This document shows positions 8,357 through 20,128 of a DNA stretch of 64,000 nucleotides, in pieces. The DNA is from G016756615 sp050958605. Lineage in GTDB: Bacteria > Pseudomonadota > Alphaproteobacteria > Rhizobiales > Rhizobiaceae. Location of the stretch: positions 186,001-250,000 of the forward strand of contig NZ_JBJHDO010000001.1 of NCBI RefSeq assembly GCF_050958605.1, given 5' to 3'. The stretch's first letter is position 1, and the number at the start of each line of letters is the position of its first letter. The notes under the pieces are model-generated. The model had not been told where the DNA came from. It saw only the letters and a list, made by a program, of their open reading frames with translations, and ran no database searches. The translations under genes were made by a program, and so were the position numbers.

Positions 8357-8985
8357 AGCCCGGCCCTCGCTAAGGCGTTGACCGCCGCCGCCGTCATGGC
8401 GCTGCCCCCCATGCGTCCGCGCACGATGGCGTAAGGCACGCCCTGCGAATCTTCCGCCAGCGCCTCCTTGGATTCAGCTGCTCCGACAAAGCCCACGGGC
8501 ATGCCGATGATCGCCGCCGGCCTGGGCGCTCCCGCGCGCAGCATATCGAGTAGGTGAAAGAGGGCGGTGGGCGCGTTGCCGATCGCCACCAGCGACCCGC
8601 CGAGCCGTTCTCCCCAGAGCTCGAGTGCGGCCGCGGAACGCGTATTGCCGATCCTGGCGGCAAGACCGGCGGTGCGGGGATCACGCAGGGTACAGATCAC
8701 CTCGTTGCCGGCCGGCAGGCGGGCGCGCGTGACGCCATGGGCGACCATTTCGGCATCGCAGAAGATCGGCGCGCCCGCTTGGAGAGCTTCGCGGGCTGCG
8801 GTGACGAAGCCGGGAGAGAAGACGAATTGCGACGCTGCCTCGACCTGGCCGCAGGCGTGGATCATGCGGATGGCGACATCGGCTTCGGCATCGGAAAAGC
8901 GCGACAGGTCGGCTTCGGCCCGAATGATGGCAAAGGAACGCTCATAAATCGCCGTTCCGTCCTTGATGTAGTCGTATGCGGACAT
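8353..8985 (-). CDS. cobH: Precorrin-8X methylmutase
   Basis: Moves the C11 methyl to C12, giving hydrogenobyrinic acid. I chose ATG 8985 (210 residues, the P. denitrificans length) over the longer open frame. MIHACGQ places His at residue 43, the position of the catalytic His43 known in P. denitrificans CobH. FSPGFVTAAREAL and IFCDAEMVAHGV are also family motifs. A 46-bp gap separates it from cobG, the largest gap inside this operon. Confidence 0.95.
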   Translation of the reverse strand: MSAYDYIKDGTAIYERSFAIIRAEADLSRFSDAEADVAIRMIHACGQVEAASQFVFSPGFVTAAREALQAGAPIFCDAEMVAHGVTRARLPAGNEVICTLRDPRTAGLAARIGNTRSAAALELWGERLGGSLVAIGNAPTALFHLLDMLRAGAPRPAAIIGMPVGFVGAAESKEALAEDSQGVPYAIVRGRMGGSAMTAAAVNALARAGL

Positions 8986-9031
8986 GCTGTTTCCCAAAGC
9001 TATCTGGCGACTTCCTGCCGGCCCGAGCCCT

Positions 9032-10419
9032 CTAACGGGCCGCGGCGGCCTTGTCGCGCTTGTTCTTTTCCTGCCGATGGAATTCCCCCGCGCGCCGGAA
9101 TGCGTCGGCCGCGGCGTCATTGGCGACGCGGGCAAGCGGTTCGCCTGCCGTGCCGTCGCCGGAGTAAAGTTCTGCCCCGCTTGCCGTGCCGACGAGGGTG
9201 AACGCGGCGCGATCCGGTCTGGCGCATTGCTTGGCGCAGCCCGAGACGTGGAGCAGTTGACCTCTGCCCAGGATTGCGGCTGCATCGGCAGCGATTTCCG
9301 ACGCGATCGCACGCGCCTGGATATGACCCGACGCGCAAGCCGGAGCACCGGCGCAAGCGACGACGGAAAGCCGGGGGTCGGCCGGGTCGGTGATGAAGCC
9401 TATAAAGCTGGCCATTTCCTTCAGCCGCACGGCGGCTTCGGCCACCGGCGCGAGCGCAAGCAAAGCCCGCCCGGGTGCCAGGCGAATTTCGTCGACGCCA
9501 TGTCGTTCGGCGCGTTCGGCGAAGCCGATTATCTGCGTCGCCGTGGCTTGGCCGAAGGGGAGGCCGATGCCGAGCGCAAGGCGGGCGTCGGAGAGAGGGA
9601 AAATGCCGATAGGGCTTTGCTCTACGTTGCCCCCCTCTGTCCTGCCGGACATCTCCCCCACAAGGGGGGAGATTGGCAGTTTCGACGCCGGCGCATTCCT
9701 TACGATTGAAGATTGGCGAAACCCGAGCGGCCGTCCAATCTCCCCCCTCGAGGGGGAGATGTCCGGCAGGACAGAGGGGGGCAACGTAGAGCGCAGTTCT
9801 TCAAGCGAAAGTTCTTTCGCCCGCGCTCTCCGTCCTTTCGCCGCAACTGTCTCGAGAAGGGTAACCACGGTTGTTGCAACGTCTGCCGCCGGGACCACGC
9901 CCAATACGGTCGCCGTGCTTGCCGTCCCGCCGACGGCCACCCGCCACGCGCCATCAGTCGCAGCAGCCTCCAATCTCACATCCGCGACAAGGGCAACAAG
10001 TTTCAGCCTGCCGCCGCCATCGACCACGACGGATACTTTTGGCCCGAGCCGTTGGGAAAGGCCCACGGCGGCGACACGTTCGCGGATATCGTCGGCGAGC
10101 GGTCGGGGATCGATGATTTCTTCGGGATCCAGTCCCGCGAGCGGGCCGGTCTCGACGGGCACTCCGGAACGCACCGAAATGTCCAACGCGTCGACGGCCG
10201 CTGCAAACCGCGGTGCGGAATCTCCCGTCAGCCCACGGATCTGCAGGCTACCGCGCGCGGTGACTTCGAGAAGTCCGTTCCCGAAACGGCGGGCCGCCTC
10301 GGCGATCGCGGCCAGCGTTGCCGGCGTCACCCCGCCGGAGACCGGGTGCATGCGCGCAAGCAACCCGTCACCCGTCTCCATCGGAGCGGCGAGGGTGGGG
10401 CAGGCGCCTCGGAGCAGGC

Positions 10420-10423
<4 letters not shown>
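9032..10423 (-). CDS. cobG: Precorrin-3B synthase with an in-frame repeat-derived insert
   Basis: O2-dependent hydroxylation and lactonisation of precorrin-3A; related to sulfite/nitrite reductases. It has 463 residues. The first half holds the ferredoxin-like sulfite reductase region (residues 15-85, GLLEVTARGSLQIRG at 50-64). The C-terminal half carries the iron-sulfur/siroheme cysteines CAGAPAC and CAKQC. Residues about 211-268 come from a 174-bp palindromic repeat (9619-9792, exactly 58 codons) and include LPPSVLPDISPSRGEIG. Without them the protein would have about 405 residues. The insert falls in the linker between the two halves, so function may be kept. The start overlaps the cobN stop. 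Confidence 0.9.
9619..9792. repeat. 174-bp palindromic repeat inside cobG
   Basis: Perfect 41-bp inverted arms at 9619-9659 and 9752-9792 with a 92-bp centre. The centre holds secondary short hairpins made of runs of C and G. The total length is a multiple of three and contains no stop codon in the cobG frame. It belongs to the same family as 17948-18104 (shared core CCTGCCGG-x-CATCT-CCCC). Confidence 0.92.
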
Positions 10424-13758
<3,335 letters not shown>

Positions 13759-13764
13759 GATGGC

Positions 13765-14802
13765 CTATCCGGCGAGAATGTTTTCGACCGCCGGCCGGTT
13801 CAGCCCCTTGAGGCCGATCACCACCAGCCGGCTCCGGCGATCTTCGCCGGGAGCCCAGGCGCGGTCGTAGTAATGGGAGACGCGCGGGCCGACCGCCTGG
13901 ACGAGGAGCCGCATCGGCTTGCCCTGGACGTCGACGAACCCTTTCACGCGCAACACCTTCTCGGCTTCCGAAGCGGTGCTGACGCGCCGGGCCAACAGCT
14001 CGGGATCCGTGATCGCCGGAAGATCGACGACGAAAGTATCGAAGTCGTCATGATCATGGTCGAGTTCGTCGTCATGATGGGTCTTGCGATTCTCTATGTC
14101 GTCTTCCACCGCCAGGCCGAGGCCGAGCAGGATGGACGGATCGACCTTGCCATGGGTCGAAGGCACGATCTTGACCGCGCGCGACAGATGTTCCTCGACC
14201 AGCGCGCTCGCGCGGGCGGCTGCATCGGTATCGAGCAGATCGCTTTTCGACAGGATGACCAGATCGGCGCACGCCACCTGATCCTCGAACACTTCCTCGA
14301 CAGGGTCCTCATGATCGAGCGAATCATCGGCCGCGCGCTGCGCCTGGAGGGCGTCCATGTCGGAGGCGACGCGGCCTTCCGCGAGCGCCGGCCCATCCAC
14401 CACGGCGACAACGCCGTCGACCGTGACGCGTCCCTTGATGGCGGGCCACTGGAAGGCCTGCACCAGCGGCTTTGGCAAAGCCAAGCCCGACGTCTCGATC
14501 AGAATGTGGTCGACCTTTGGCGAACGGGAAAGGATCTGGTCGAGGGCAGGAACGAAATCGTCGGCGACGGTGCAGCAGATGCAGCCATTGGCCAGTTCGA
14601 CGACATTCTCCTCGGGGCAGGCCTCGATGCCGCAGCCCCTGAGGATCTCGCCGTCTATGCCGACATCGCCGAATTCATTGACGATGATGGCGAGGCGCTT
14701 GCCGTTGGCGTTCTCCAGCATGTGCCGGATGAGCGTGGTCTTGCCCGCACCGAGGAAACCGGTGACGACGGTGCAGGGGACGCGATCGGCGGAAGCGGTC
14801 AT
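13765..14802 (-). CDS. cobW: CobW, G3E-family GTPase metallochaperone
   Basis: A 345-residue cytoplasmic GTPase thought to deliver cobalt in B12 synthesis. Walker A GFLGAGKT is at 15-22, followed by NEFGDVGIDGE. The metal-binding GCICC motif of COG0523 proteins is at 73-77. SKSD serves as guanine-specificity motif. An acidic His-rich stretch (THHDDELDHDHDD) lies near residues 240-255, and the CobW C-terminal domain follows. The start overlaps the DUF1636 stop by ATGA. It lies directly before cobN, consistent with cobalt supply to the chelatase. Confidence 0.95.
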   Translation of the reverse strand: MTASADRVPCTVVTGFLGAGKTTLIRHMLENANGKRLAIIVNEFGDVGIDGEILRGCGIEACPEENVVELANGCICCTVADDFVPALDQILSRSPKVDHILIETSGLALPKPLVQAFQWPAIKGRVTVDGVVAVVDGPALAEGRVASDMDALQAQRAADDSLDHEDPVEEVFEDQVACADLVILSKSDLLDTDAAARASALVEEHLSRAVKIVPSTHGKVDPSILLGLGLAVEDDIENRKTHHDDELDHDHDDFDTFVVDLPAITDPELLARRVSTASEAEKVLRVKGFVDVQGKPMRLLVQAVGPRVSHYYDRAWAPGEDRRSRLVVIGLKGLNRPAVENILAG

Positions 14803-15329
14803 GGATTGTCCTTAAGGGTTCTCGGAACGCCGGGCGTCGCATCGGGCGCACGGCGCTCCATCTCTTTGGTTTGGCCGCATTTGTGCGACGCCATGTGATC
14901 CCACATGGCTGCAAAATGCTCCGGGGGAGGGATGCGGGCGACGAGCCCGCGTTTCAGACAATCGGGCCGCCCGCGCCAGGGCATCAGCCCGTCCGTCGAT
15001 TGCTGGAAGAGCTTCGCGCCGGCAATCAGATCGTGGGCGGCGTCGGTGCCGAGATCGCCAAAGACGTAGCTCCAGGCGCCTTGCTTGATGAAGGCTGCGG
15101 AGAGCCTTCTCTTGCAATTGCCCAGGCATTCGGCCTGCTCGACGCGGACATCCGGGAAGGTGTTCGCTTCCCGCGTCGCTGCGCCCAGCAATTCGCCTGG
15201 ACGGGGGCGAGCATCGGAACCGGAGGCGTCGCGGCAGGAACTGCACACGACGATCGTCACGACCGATACCGCCGAGGTCGATGCCTCGACGCACGGATCA
15301 CCGACGGCAATTGTTTCGTCGAACTCCAA
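14799..15329 (-). CDS. DUF1636 cysteine-rich protein, first gene of the cobW operon
   Basis: A 176-residue protein from TTG 15329, with an AGGAG-like site about 8 bp upstream. A later GTG near VVTIVVCSSCR would give a core closer to the usual 120-140 residues. Cysteines are CSSC near residue 29-32 and AECLGNC further on, a thioredoxin-like ferredoxin or metal-site spacing. DUF1636 genes commonly sit beside cobW; their role is unknown. It is the first gene after the minus-strand cobalamin riboswitch, about 50 bp downstream, and is coupled to cobW by an ATGA overlap. A metal or electron transfer role is inference only. Confidence 0.8.
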   Translation of the reverse strand: MEFDETIAVGDPCVEASTSAVSVVTIVVCSSCRDASGSDARPRPGELLGAATREANTFPDVRVEQAECLGNCKRRLSAAFIKQGAWSYVFGDLGTDAAHDLIAGAKLFQQSTDGLMPWRGRPDCLKRGLVARIPPPEHFAAMWDHMASHKCGQTKEMERRAPDATPGVPRTLKDNP

Positions 15330-15378
15330 ACCGCGCTCCTTGCCCGGGACACCCGCCAGGCTTTCAGGATTGATCAGG

Positions 15379-15552
15379 GACGGCAGGTCTCCTGGCTCAC
15401 GGGTCCCAGCTCTCGCGCCGCCTTCCCGGTGTAACCCAGTGGCAATCGGCCGAAAGCTCGCCGCTTACAGTTGCGGGGACAGCTGCGGATTCGGGACAAG
15501 AACCCTCACCGCATTCCCTCTTAGCTCCTCTCATTGCTCAGAGGAGACCGTC
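15379..15552 (-). promoter_or_regulatory. Cobalamin riboswitch upstream of DUF1636-cobWNGHIJ
   Basis: Read on the minus strand it has, in order, the GCGGTGAGGG region, CCGCAGCTGTCCCCGCAACTG, GCCACTGGG, GGGAAGGC, and the B12 box AGCCAGGAGACCTGCC. The P1 closing stem is GACGG (15548-15552) with CCGTC (15379-15383). It should switch off the operon when adenosylcobalamin is plentiful. Confidence 0.95.
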
Positions 15553-15559
15553 GCGGAGT

Positions 15560-15588
15560 TTGTAGGCCGCGTCGCATCCGGCTGTCAA
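15560..15588 (-). promoter_or_regulatory. Candidate sigma-70 promoter for the minus-strand riboswitch
   Basis: On the minus strand TTGACA (15583-15588) is followed after 17 bp by CTACAA (15560-15565), just before the riboswitch. The -35 is perfect and the -10 resembles alphaproteobacterial housekeeping promoters. Confidence 0.55.
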
Positions 15589-15642
15589 CGCGTCGGAAAT
15601 ATGGTTTGCCGGAATGACGATTTCGGTTAAGACTGCCTGTAT

Positions 15643-15807
15643 CGACGGTTCCCTTCGGGGAATGAAGAGGGAATGCGGTGAGGGATTTCCCAAATCCGCG
15701 GCTGCCCCCGCAACTGTGAGCGGCGAGCTTCTCCCGACAGCCACTGGGCATCGAGCCCGGGAAGGCGGGATGAAGCGCCGAGCCGTGAGCCAGGAGACCT
15801 GCCGTCG
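15643..15807 (+). promoter_or_regulatory. Cobalamin riboswitch upstream of cbtB-cbtA-cobU/P-cobO
   Basis: It contains the same ordered elements on the plus strand: GAATGCGGTGAGGG, CTGCCCCCGCAACTGTGAG, GCCACTGGG, GGGAAGGCGGG and AGCCAGGAGACCTGCC. The P1 stem is CGACGG (15643-15648) with CCGTCG (15802-15807). It ends 48 bp before the cbtB start. Confidence 0.95.
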
Positions 15808-15855
15808 ACGTAAGGAACGTTCGCGGCCCTCGGGTGGAGGGCGAAAGGATTGAGA

Positions 15856-16035
15856 ATGAACACGGTTTCCACGTCTCTCGGTGCGTCCGTCTCCGCGCAG
15901 TCGCGTTATCTGCAGCTCGCGCTGGCCGGGTTGCTCGGCATCTTCGTCGTCGGCTTTCTGGGTTTCTCCCACATGGAGGCCGTCCACAATGCCGCCCACG
16001 ACTATCGCCATTCCATGGCTTTTCCCTGCCACTAA
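15856..16035 (+). CDS. cbtB: CbtB, small cobalt transporter subunit
   Basis: A 59-residue single-span membrane protein. The hydrophobic segment is LALAGLLGIFVVGFLGF (about 22-38). The C-terminal HxxxHDxRH...PCH histidine/cysteine cluster is the typical CbtB metal motif. ATG 15856 is preferred over a TTG two codons earlier. It is the first gene after the plus-strand cobalamin riboswitch, 15 bp before cbtA, as expected for B12-regulated cobalt uptake. Confidence 0.88.
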   Translation: MNTVSTSLGASVSAQSRYLQLALAGLLGIFVVGFLGFSHMEAVHNAAHDYRHSMAFPCH

Positions 16036-16050
16036 GAGCGGAACTCCATC

Positions 16051-16782
16051 ATGACCGTGTTTCGCAACGTCGTGTTCGTCGCGGCGCTGGCGGGGCTTGT
16101 CGCGGGTGTCGTTCTCGCGGCTCTGCAAGCCTACGCCACCGTGCCGCTCATCCTTCAGGCTGAAACCTATGAGGCTGCCGGCGACAGTGCCGGCCACGAT
16201 CATGGAGACCACTCCGCGGCCGGACATGCTCATGACCATGGCGAAGAGGCTTGGGCGCCGGCAGACGGCTTCGAGCGTTTCGCCTACAATGTCGGGGCCA
16301 ATATCGTCAGCGGCATAGGCTTCGCTTTGATCCTGATCGTCGCCTCGGAACTCGCTGGGGGCATTGCCGGGTGGCGTCAGGGCTTGTTCTGGGGCTTCGC
16401 CGGCTTTGCCGTCTTCACGTTGGCGCCCGGCCTCGGTCTGCCGCCGGAGCTGCCGGCCATGCCTGCCGCCGATCTATTCGACCGCCAGGTCTGGTGGGTC
16501 GCCACCGTTGTCGCGACCGCGATCGGGCTCGCTCTGATTGCGTTTCGACGTTCCCCGGTATTTGCGCTGGTGGGCGTGGCCCTGATCGTTGCGCCGCATA
16601 TTGTCGGGGCGCCGCAGCCGGCGAGCCATGATTCGCCGGTGCCGGCCGATCTGCATCATTCCTTCGTCGTGGCGACCACGGTCACCAACCTGCTCTTCTG
16701 GCTTGTCCTCGGCGCTGTCGCCGGCGCGGTCCGCTGCAGGGTCGGCGGTGAAGAGGCAGAGCTAAGTGGTCGCCTTGCCTGA
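16051..16782 (+). CDS. cbtA: CbtA, predicted cobalt transporter subunit
   Basis: A 243-residue inner-membrane protein with about five or six hydrophobic spans: residues 5-25, 85-105, 110-130, 145-163, 168-185 and 205-225. A His-rich loop lies near 48-68 (HDHGDHSAAGHAHDHGEE) and is a plausible metal-collecting site. CbtA/CbtB are B12-riboswitch-linked cobalt permeases known from comparative genomics. The 3' end overlaps the cobU/P start by 17 bp. Confidence 0.88.
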   Translation: MTVFRNVVFVAALAGLVAGVVLAALQAYATVPLILQAETYEAAGDSAGHDHGDHSAAGHAHDHGEEAWAPADGFERFAYNVGANIVSGIGFALILIVASELAGGIAGWRQGLFWGFAGFAVFTLAPGLGLPPELPAMPAADLFDRQVWWVATVVATAIGLALIAFRRSPVFALVGVALIVAPHIVGAPQPASHDSPVPADLHHSFVVATTVTNLLFWLVLGAVAGAVRCRVGGEEAELSGRLA

Positions 16783-17290
16783 GAAGGGCAGCTTGACCCT
16801 CCTTCTCGGCGGGGCTCGCTCGGGCAAGAGCAGTCACGCCGAAAGCCTGGTCACAGCCCTGCCGCCGCCATGGACCTATGTGGCGACGGCTCAGGCCTTC
16901 GATGCGGAAATGGAGGAACGGATCGCATTGCACCGCGACCGGCGCGACGGCCGCTGGAATACGGTCGATGCTCCGCTCGATCTCTCAGTGACGATCCAGG
17001 CTATTCCCGACGGCCTGCCCTTGCTGGTCGATTGCCTGACCCTGTGGCTCAGCAACCAGATGCTGGCCGGGCACGATGTCGAGGCGGAGAGTTCCCGGCT
17101 GGCTGAAATCCTCGCCAGTCCGAGAGGCCCATGGTTCGTTGTTTCGAACGAGGTCGGGCTCGGCATCGTGCCCGACAATCCGCTCGGCCGGCGTTTTCGC
17201 GATGCGCAGGGGCGGCTGAACCAGAAAGTGGCGGCGCGGGCCGACCGGGTCCTGTTCATGGTGGCCGGCTTGACGATGCAGGTGAAGTAG
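16766..17290 (+). CDS. cobU: Adenosylcobinamide kinase / adenosylcobinamide-phosphate guanylyltransferase
   Basis: Bifunctional enzyme (CobP in P. denitrificans) that phosphorylates adenosylcobinamide and then attaches GMP, activating it for lower-ligand addition. It starts at GTG 16766 (174 residues). P-loop GGARSGKS is at 15-22. IALHRDRRDGRW, with His near residue 56, fits the guanylylated histidine region. LVDCLTLWLSN and VSNEVGLGIVPDNPLGRRFRD are further family motifs. It overlaps cbtA and is followed after 1 bp by cobO. Confidence 0.94.
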   Translation: MVALPEKGSLTLLLGGARSGKSSHAESLVTALPPPWTYVATAQAFDAEMEERIALHRDRRDGRWNTVDAPLDLSVTIQAIPDGLPLLVDCLTLWLSNQMLAGHDVEAESSRLAEILASPRGPWFVVSNEVGLGIVPDNPLGRRFRDAQGRLNQKVAARADRVLFMVAGLTMQVK

Positions 17291-17291
17291 A

Positions 17292-17906
17292 ATGAGAGAC
17301 ATCGACGAGAAGGACGCCGAGCGCCACCGTGCCAAGATGGCGAAACGCAAGGCCGTGCAGGATGCCGAGGTTGCCGGCAAGACGGTCGAGAAGGGATTGC
17401 TGATCGTCAATACCGGGCCCGGCAAGGGCAAGTCGACGGCGGCTTTCGGCCTGGCCTTGCGCATGCTCGGCTACGGGAGGCGGGTCGGCGTCGTGCAGTT
17501 CGTGAAAGGAGCTTGGCACACGGGCGAGAAGGATGCTTTTGCCGTTTTCGGCGAAAAGATCGTCTGGCACACGATGGGTGAAGGCTTCACCTGGGAGACA
17601 CAGGATCTGAAACGCGACGTCGCCGCGGCCGAGCGTGCATGGGGAAAGGCGCTGGAGCTGATCGCGGATCCTTCGATCAGCCTGGTCATCCTCGATGAGC
17701 TTAATATCGCGCTGCGCTACGACTATCTCGACCTGCGCTCCGTGGTGGCGGCGCTCAAGGGCAGACGCGAGGGATTGCATGTCGTGGTCACCGGGCGGAA
17801 TGCCAAGCCGGAACTGATCGAGGCGGCCGATCTGGTCACCGAGATGGGCCAGGTGAAGCACCACTTTGCTGCAGGCGTGAAGGCGCAACAAGGCATCGAG
17901 TTCTGA
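17292..17906 (+). CDS. cobO: Cob(I)yrinic acid a,c-diamide adenosyltransferase
   Basis: Transfers the 5'-deoxyadenosyl group from ATP to Co(I) corrinoids (CobA/CobO/BtuR family). It has 204 residues. P-loop GPGKGKST is at 42-49. QFVKGAWHTGE, GEGFTWETQDLKRD and LDELNIALRYDYL are conserved. It is the last gene of the riboswitch-controlled operon; a palindromic repeat lies 42 bp downstream. Confidence 0.95.
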   Translation: MRDIDEKDAERHRAKMAKRKAVQDAEVAGKTVEKGLLIVNTGPGKGKSTAAFGLALRMLGYGRRVGVVQFVKGAWHTGEKDAFAVFGEKIVWHTMGEGFTWETQDLKRDVAAAERAWGKALELIADPSISLVILDELNIALRYDYLDLRSVVAALKGRREGLHVVVTGRNAKPELIEAADLVTEMGQVKHHFAAGVKAQQGIEF

Positions 17907-17947
17907 TGTTTGTGTAGCGATGCCGTTTTTGGTTCCTGCGCGGCCGC

Positions 17948-18104
17948 ACCCCCCTCTGGCCTGCCGGCCATCTTCCCCTCAAGGGGGGAGATCGGACGCC
18001 CGCTGCGGCTTCGCCAGTCGTCGCTGTGGCAGAACAAGCGCCGTCGGTGACCACAGCCAATCTCCCCCCTTGAGGGGGAGATGGCCGGCAGGCCAGAGGG
18101 GGGT
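17948..18104. repeat. 157-bp palindromic repeat between convergent cobO and cobD
   Basis: Arms of about 46 bp at 17948-17993 and 18059-18104; the outer 34 bp differ by a single base. The core is shared with 9619-9792. It fills most of the gap between two convergent genes and could form a large hairpin in either transcript, so it may act as a bidirectional terminator. Confidence 0.9.
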
Positions 18105-18129
18105 ATGCGGCGATGATTGCTTGGCCTGC

Positions 18130-19098
18130 TCAGACCGAAACCCACACCACCGCCGCCGCACCCATGATCCCGATCAGCAGCCCATCCGCCCACCAATAAA
18201 GGAGCAGCGCGCGCCGAATGTCGGCCGCTGTCGCCTCGCGGCGGCCGCCTGCGCCCATCGTCGCATCATCGACCAGCACACCGCCATAGTGACGGGGGCC
18301 GGCGAGCGCGAGGCCCAACGCTCCCGCCATCGTCGCTTCCGGCCAGCCGGCATTGGGCGATCGATGCCTGTGCGCGTCCTGGCGGACAGACTGCCAGGCG
18401 GCTTTCGGCGAAGCGCCGGAAACGAAGAAGGCAGCGAGCACGATCAGCAGGGCAGAGAAACGAGAGGCAGGAAGATTGATCAGGTCGTCGAAGCGTGCCG
18501 ATGCCCAGCCGAAGGCCTCATGCCGTGGCGAGCGATGGCCGATCATGCTGTCGGCCGTGTTGACCGCCTTGTAGATCGCCGCGCCCGGCAGGCCGGCGAC
18601 GGCGAGCCAGAAGGCCGGCGCGACGATGCCGTCGGAGAAATTTTCGGAAAGGCTTTCGATGGCTGCGCGCGAGACGCCGGCCTCATCCAGCTTTTCGGGA
18701 TCCCGGCCGACAATCCGGGAAACGGCCCGGCGACCGCCTTCGAGGCCTTCCGTCTCCAGTGCTTGCGCGACCGCGGCCACATGCTCGCCCAGGCTGCGTT
18801 GCGCGATGAGACTGCTGGCAACGACAGCCGCGAGAAGGGTGCCGAACGGCAGCGCCAAGGCGATGTTTTGCACGGCCAAGGCAGCCACGCCTGTAGCGGC
18901 CACGATTCCCACCAGCGCGGCGACACCTGCCGCGCGACGCGTCGCATCGGGATCGTTCGTGCGGTTGAACCTCTTGTCGAGCGCAGCAATAAACGCGCCG
19001 ATCCACATGACGGGATGGCCGATCACGGCAAGCAGGCGGCTTGGGTAGCCGAACACCCGTTCGATCGAGAGTGCCAGGAACGCGAGAAGGATTGACAT
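18130..19098 (-). CDS. cobD: Adenosylcobinamide-phosphate synthase (CbiB/CobD)
   Basis: Membrane protein that joins the aminopropanol(-phosphate) arm to adenosylcobyric acid. It has 322 residues and several hydrophobic segments (about 50-70, 75-95, 205-225, 295-315). GHPVMWIGAFIAALD, ESLSENFSDGIVAPAFW and KAVNTADSMIGHRS are diagnostic CbiB motifs. Its ATG (19096-19098) overlaps that of divergent cobC within CATG. Confidence 0.94.
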   Translation of the reverse strand: MSILLAFLALSIERVFGYPSRLLAVIGHPVMWIGAFIAALDKRFNRTNDPDATRRAAGVAALVGIVAATGVAALAVQNIALALPFGTLLAAVVASSLIAQRSLGEHVAAVAQALETEGLEGGRRAVSRIVGRDPEKLDEAGVSRAAIESLSENFSDGIVAPAFWLAVAGLPGAAIYKAVNTADSMIGHRSPRHEAFGWASARFDDLINLPASRFSALLIVLAAFFVSGASPKAAWQSVRQDAHRHRSPNAGWPEATMAGALGLALAGPRHYGGVLVDDATMGAGGRREATAADIRRALLLYWWADGLLIGIMGAAAVVWVSV

Positions 19099-20125
19099 GA
19101 TGGACCTGACCGCTTCGGTGACCGATCACGGCGGAAGCCTTGCCCGCGCCCGTACGCTCTTTCCGGATGCGCCCGAGCCCTGGATCGACCTCTCGACGGG
19201 GATCAATCCGCACTCCTATCCGCTTTTCGACCTGCCCGCCACGTGCTTCTCGCGGTTGCCGGAGCCTGGGCGTATCAGTCAACTCGCGGCGGCAGCCGCC
19301 ACAGCCTATGGCGCACCTTCGGCGTCACATGTCGCGCCGGCACCGGGCACGCAGATCCTGCTGCCGCTCGTCGCAGCGCTCGTTCCCGCCGGCCGCGCCT
19401 TCGTGCTCTCGCCGACCTATGCCGAGCATCGCCGCGCTGCGGCAATCGCCGGACACGAAGTCCTCGAAGTAAACGAATTCGAGGCACTGTTCGATGCCGA
19501 CCTCGCTATCATCGTCAATCCCAACAATCCCGATGGTCGCGTGGTGGAACGTTCCCGGCTGCTCTCCCTGGCTGAATCCATGCGGCGCAAGGGCGGCCTT
19601 CTCGTCATCGACGAGGCCTTCATGGAGGTCGGGCCGCGCGAGGAGAGCGCGGCGGGCGATGTCGGTCGCGGCGGCCTTGTCGTGTTGCGCTCCTTCGGCA
19701 AGTTCTTTGGCCTGGCGGGGGTCAGGCTCGGCTTCGCGCTCGCTGCGGAGGAGGAAGTTCGGCGCCTCGAAGCGAGGCTCGGTCCCTGGGCGGTGGCCGG
19801 CCCGGCGCTCGAATTTGGCCTGAAGGCACTGGCCGACAGTTCCTGGCAGGAGGCGATGCGGGCTCGGCTGGCGCGGGAGGCATCGATGCTGGACGAGGTT
19901 TTTGCCCGCTCCGGCCTGCCCGCAGCGGGGGGAACGGATCTTTTCCGTTTCTTTCGCCTGGCTGAAGCCCAGAGGCTTTTCCAAACCTTCGGTCGTCGCG
20001 GCATTTTGGTGCGCAACTTCGCCGAACGACCGCATGACCTGCGCGTCGGCCTGCCAGCCGATTCCAGCGAGACGGGCCGCATCGAAGCGGCGCTGCGCGA
20101 CTGGTCCGACGACGGAAAAGGATAA
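19097..20125 (+). CDS. cobC: L-threonine-O-3-phosphate decarboxylase (CobC)
   Basis: PLP-dependent fold-type I enzyme that supplies the (R)-1-amino-2-propanol phosphate arm used by CbiB. It has 342 residues from ATG 19097; ATG 19100 follows directly. LSTGINPHSYP is at 32-42, NPNNPDG at 141-147 and DEAF at 172-175. The PLP lysine is K202 in SFGKFFGLAGVRLGF. It is divergent from cobD with overlapping start codons, and the two proteins act in consecutive steps. Confidence 0.93.
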   Translation: MMDLTASVTDHGGSLARARTLFPDAPEPWIDLSTGINPHSYPLFDLPATCFSRLPEPGRISQLAAAAATAYGAPSASHVAPAPGTQILLPLVAALVPAGRAFVLSPTYAEHRRAAAIAGHEVLEVNEFEALFDADLAIIVNPNNPDGRVVERSRLLSLAESMRRKGGLLVIDEAFMEVGPREESAAGDVGRGGLVVLRSFGKFFGLAGVRLGFALAAEEEVRRLEARLGPWAVAGPALEFGLKALADSSWQEAMRARLAREASMLDEVFARSGLPAAGGTDLFRFFRLAEAQRLFQTFGRRGILVRNFAERPHDLRVGLPADSSETGRIEAALRDWSDDGKG

Positions 20126-20128
20126 AGT

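Noticed and set aside
15330..15855. Small frames within the riboswitch region, both strands
   Set aside because: The sequence is explained by two cobalamin riboswitches and their promoters; the frames show no protein features.
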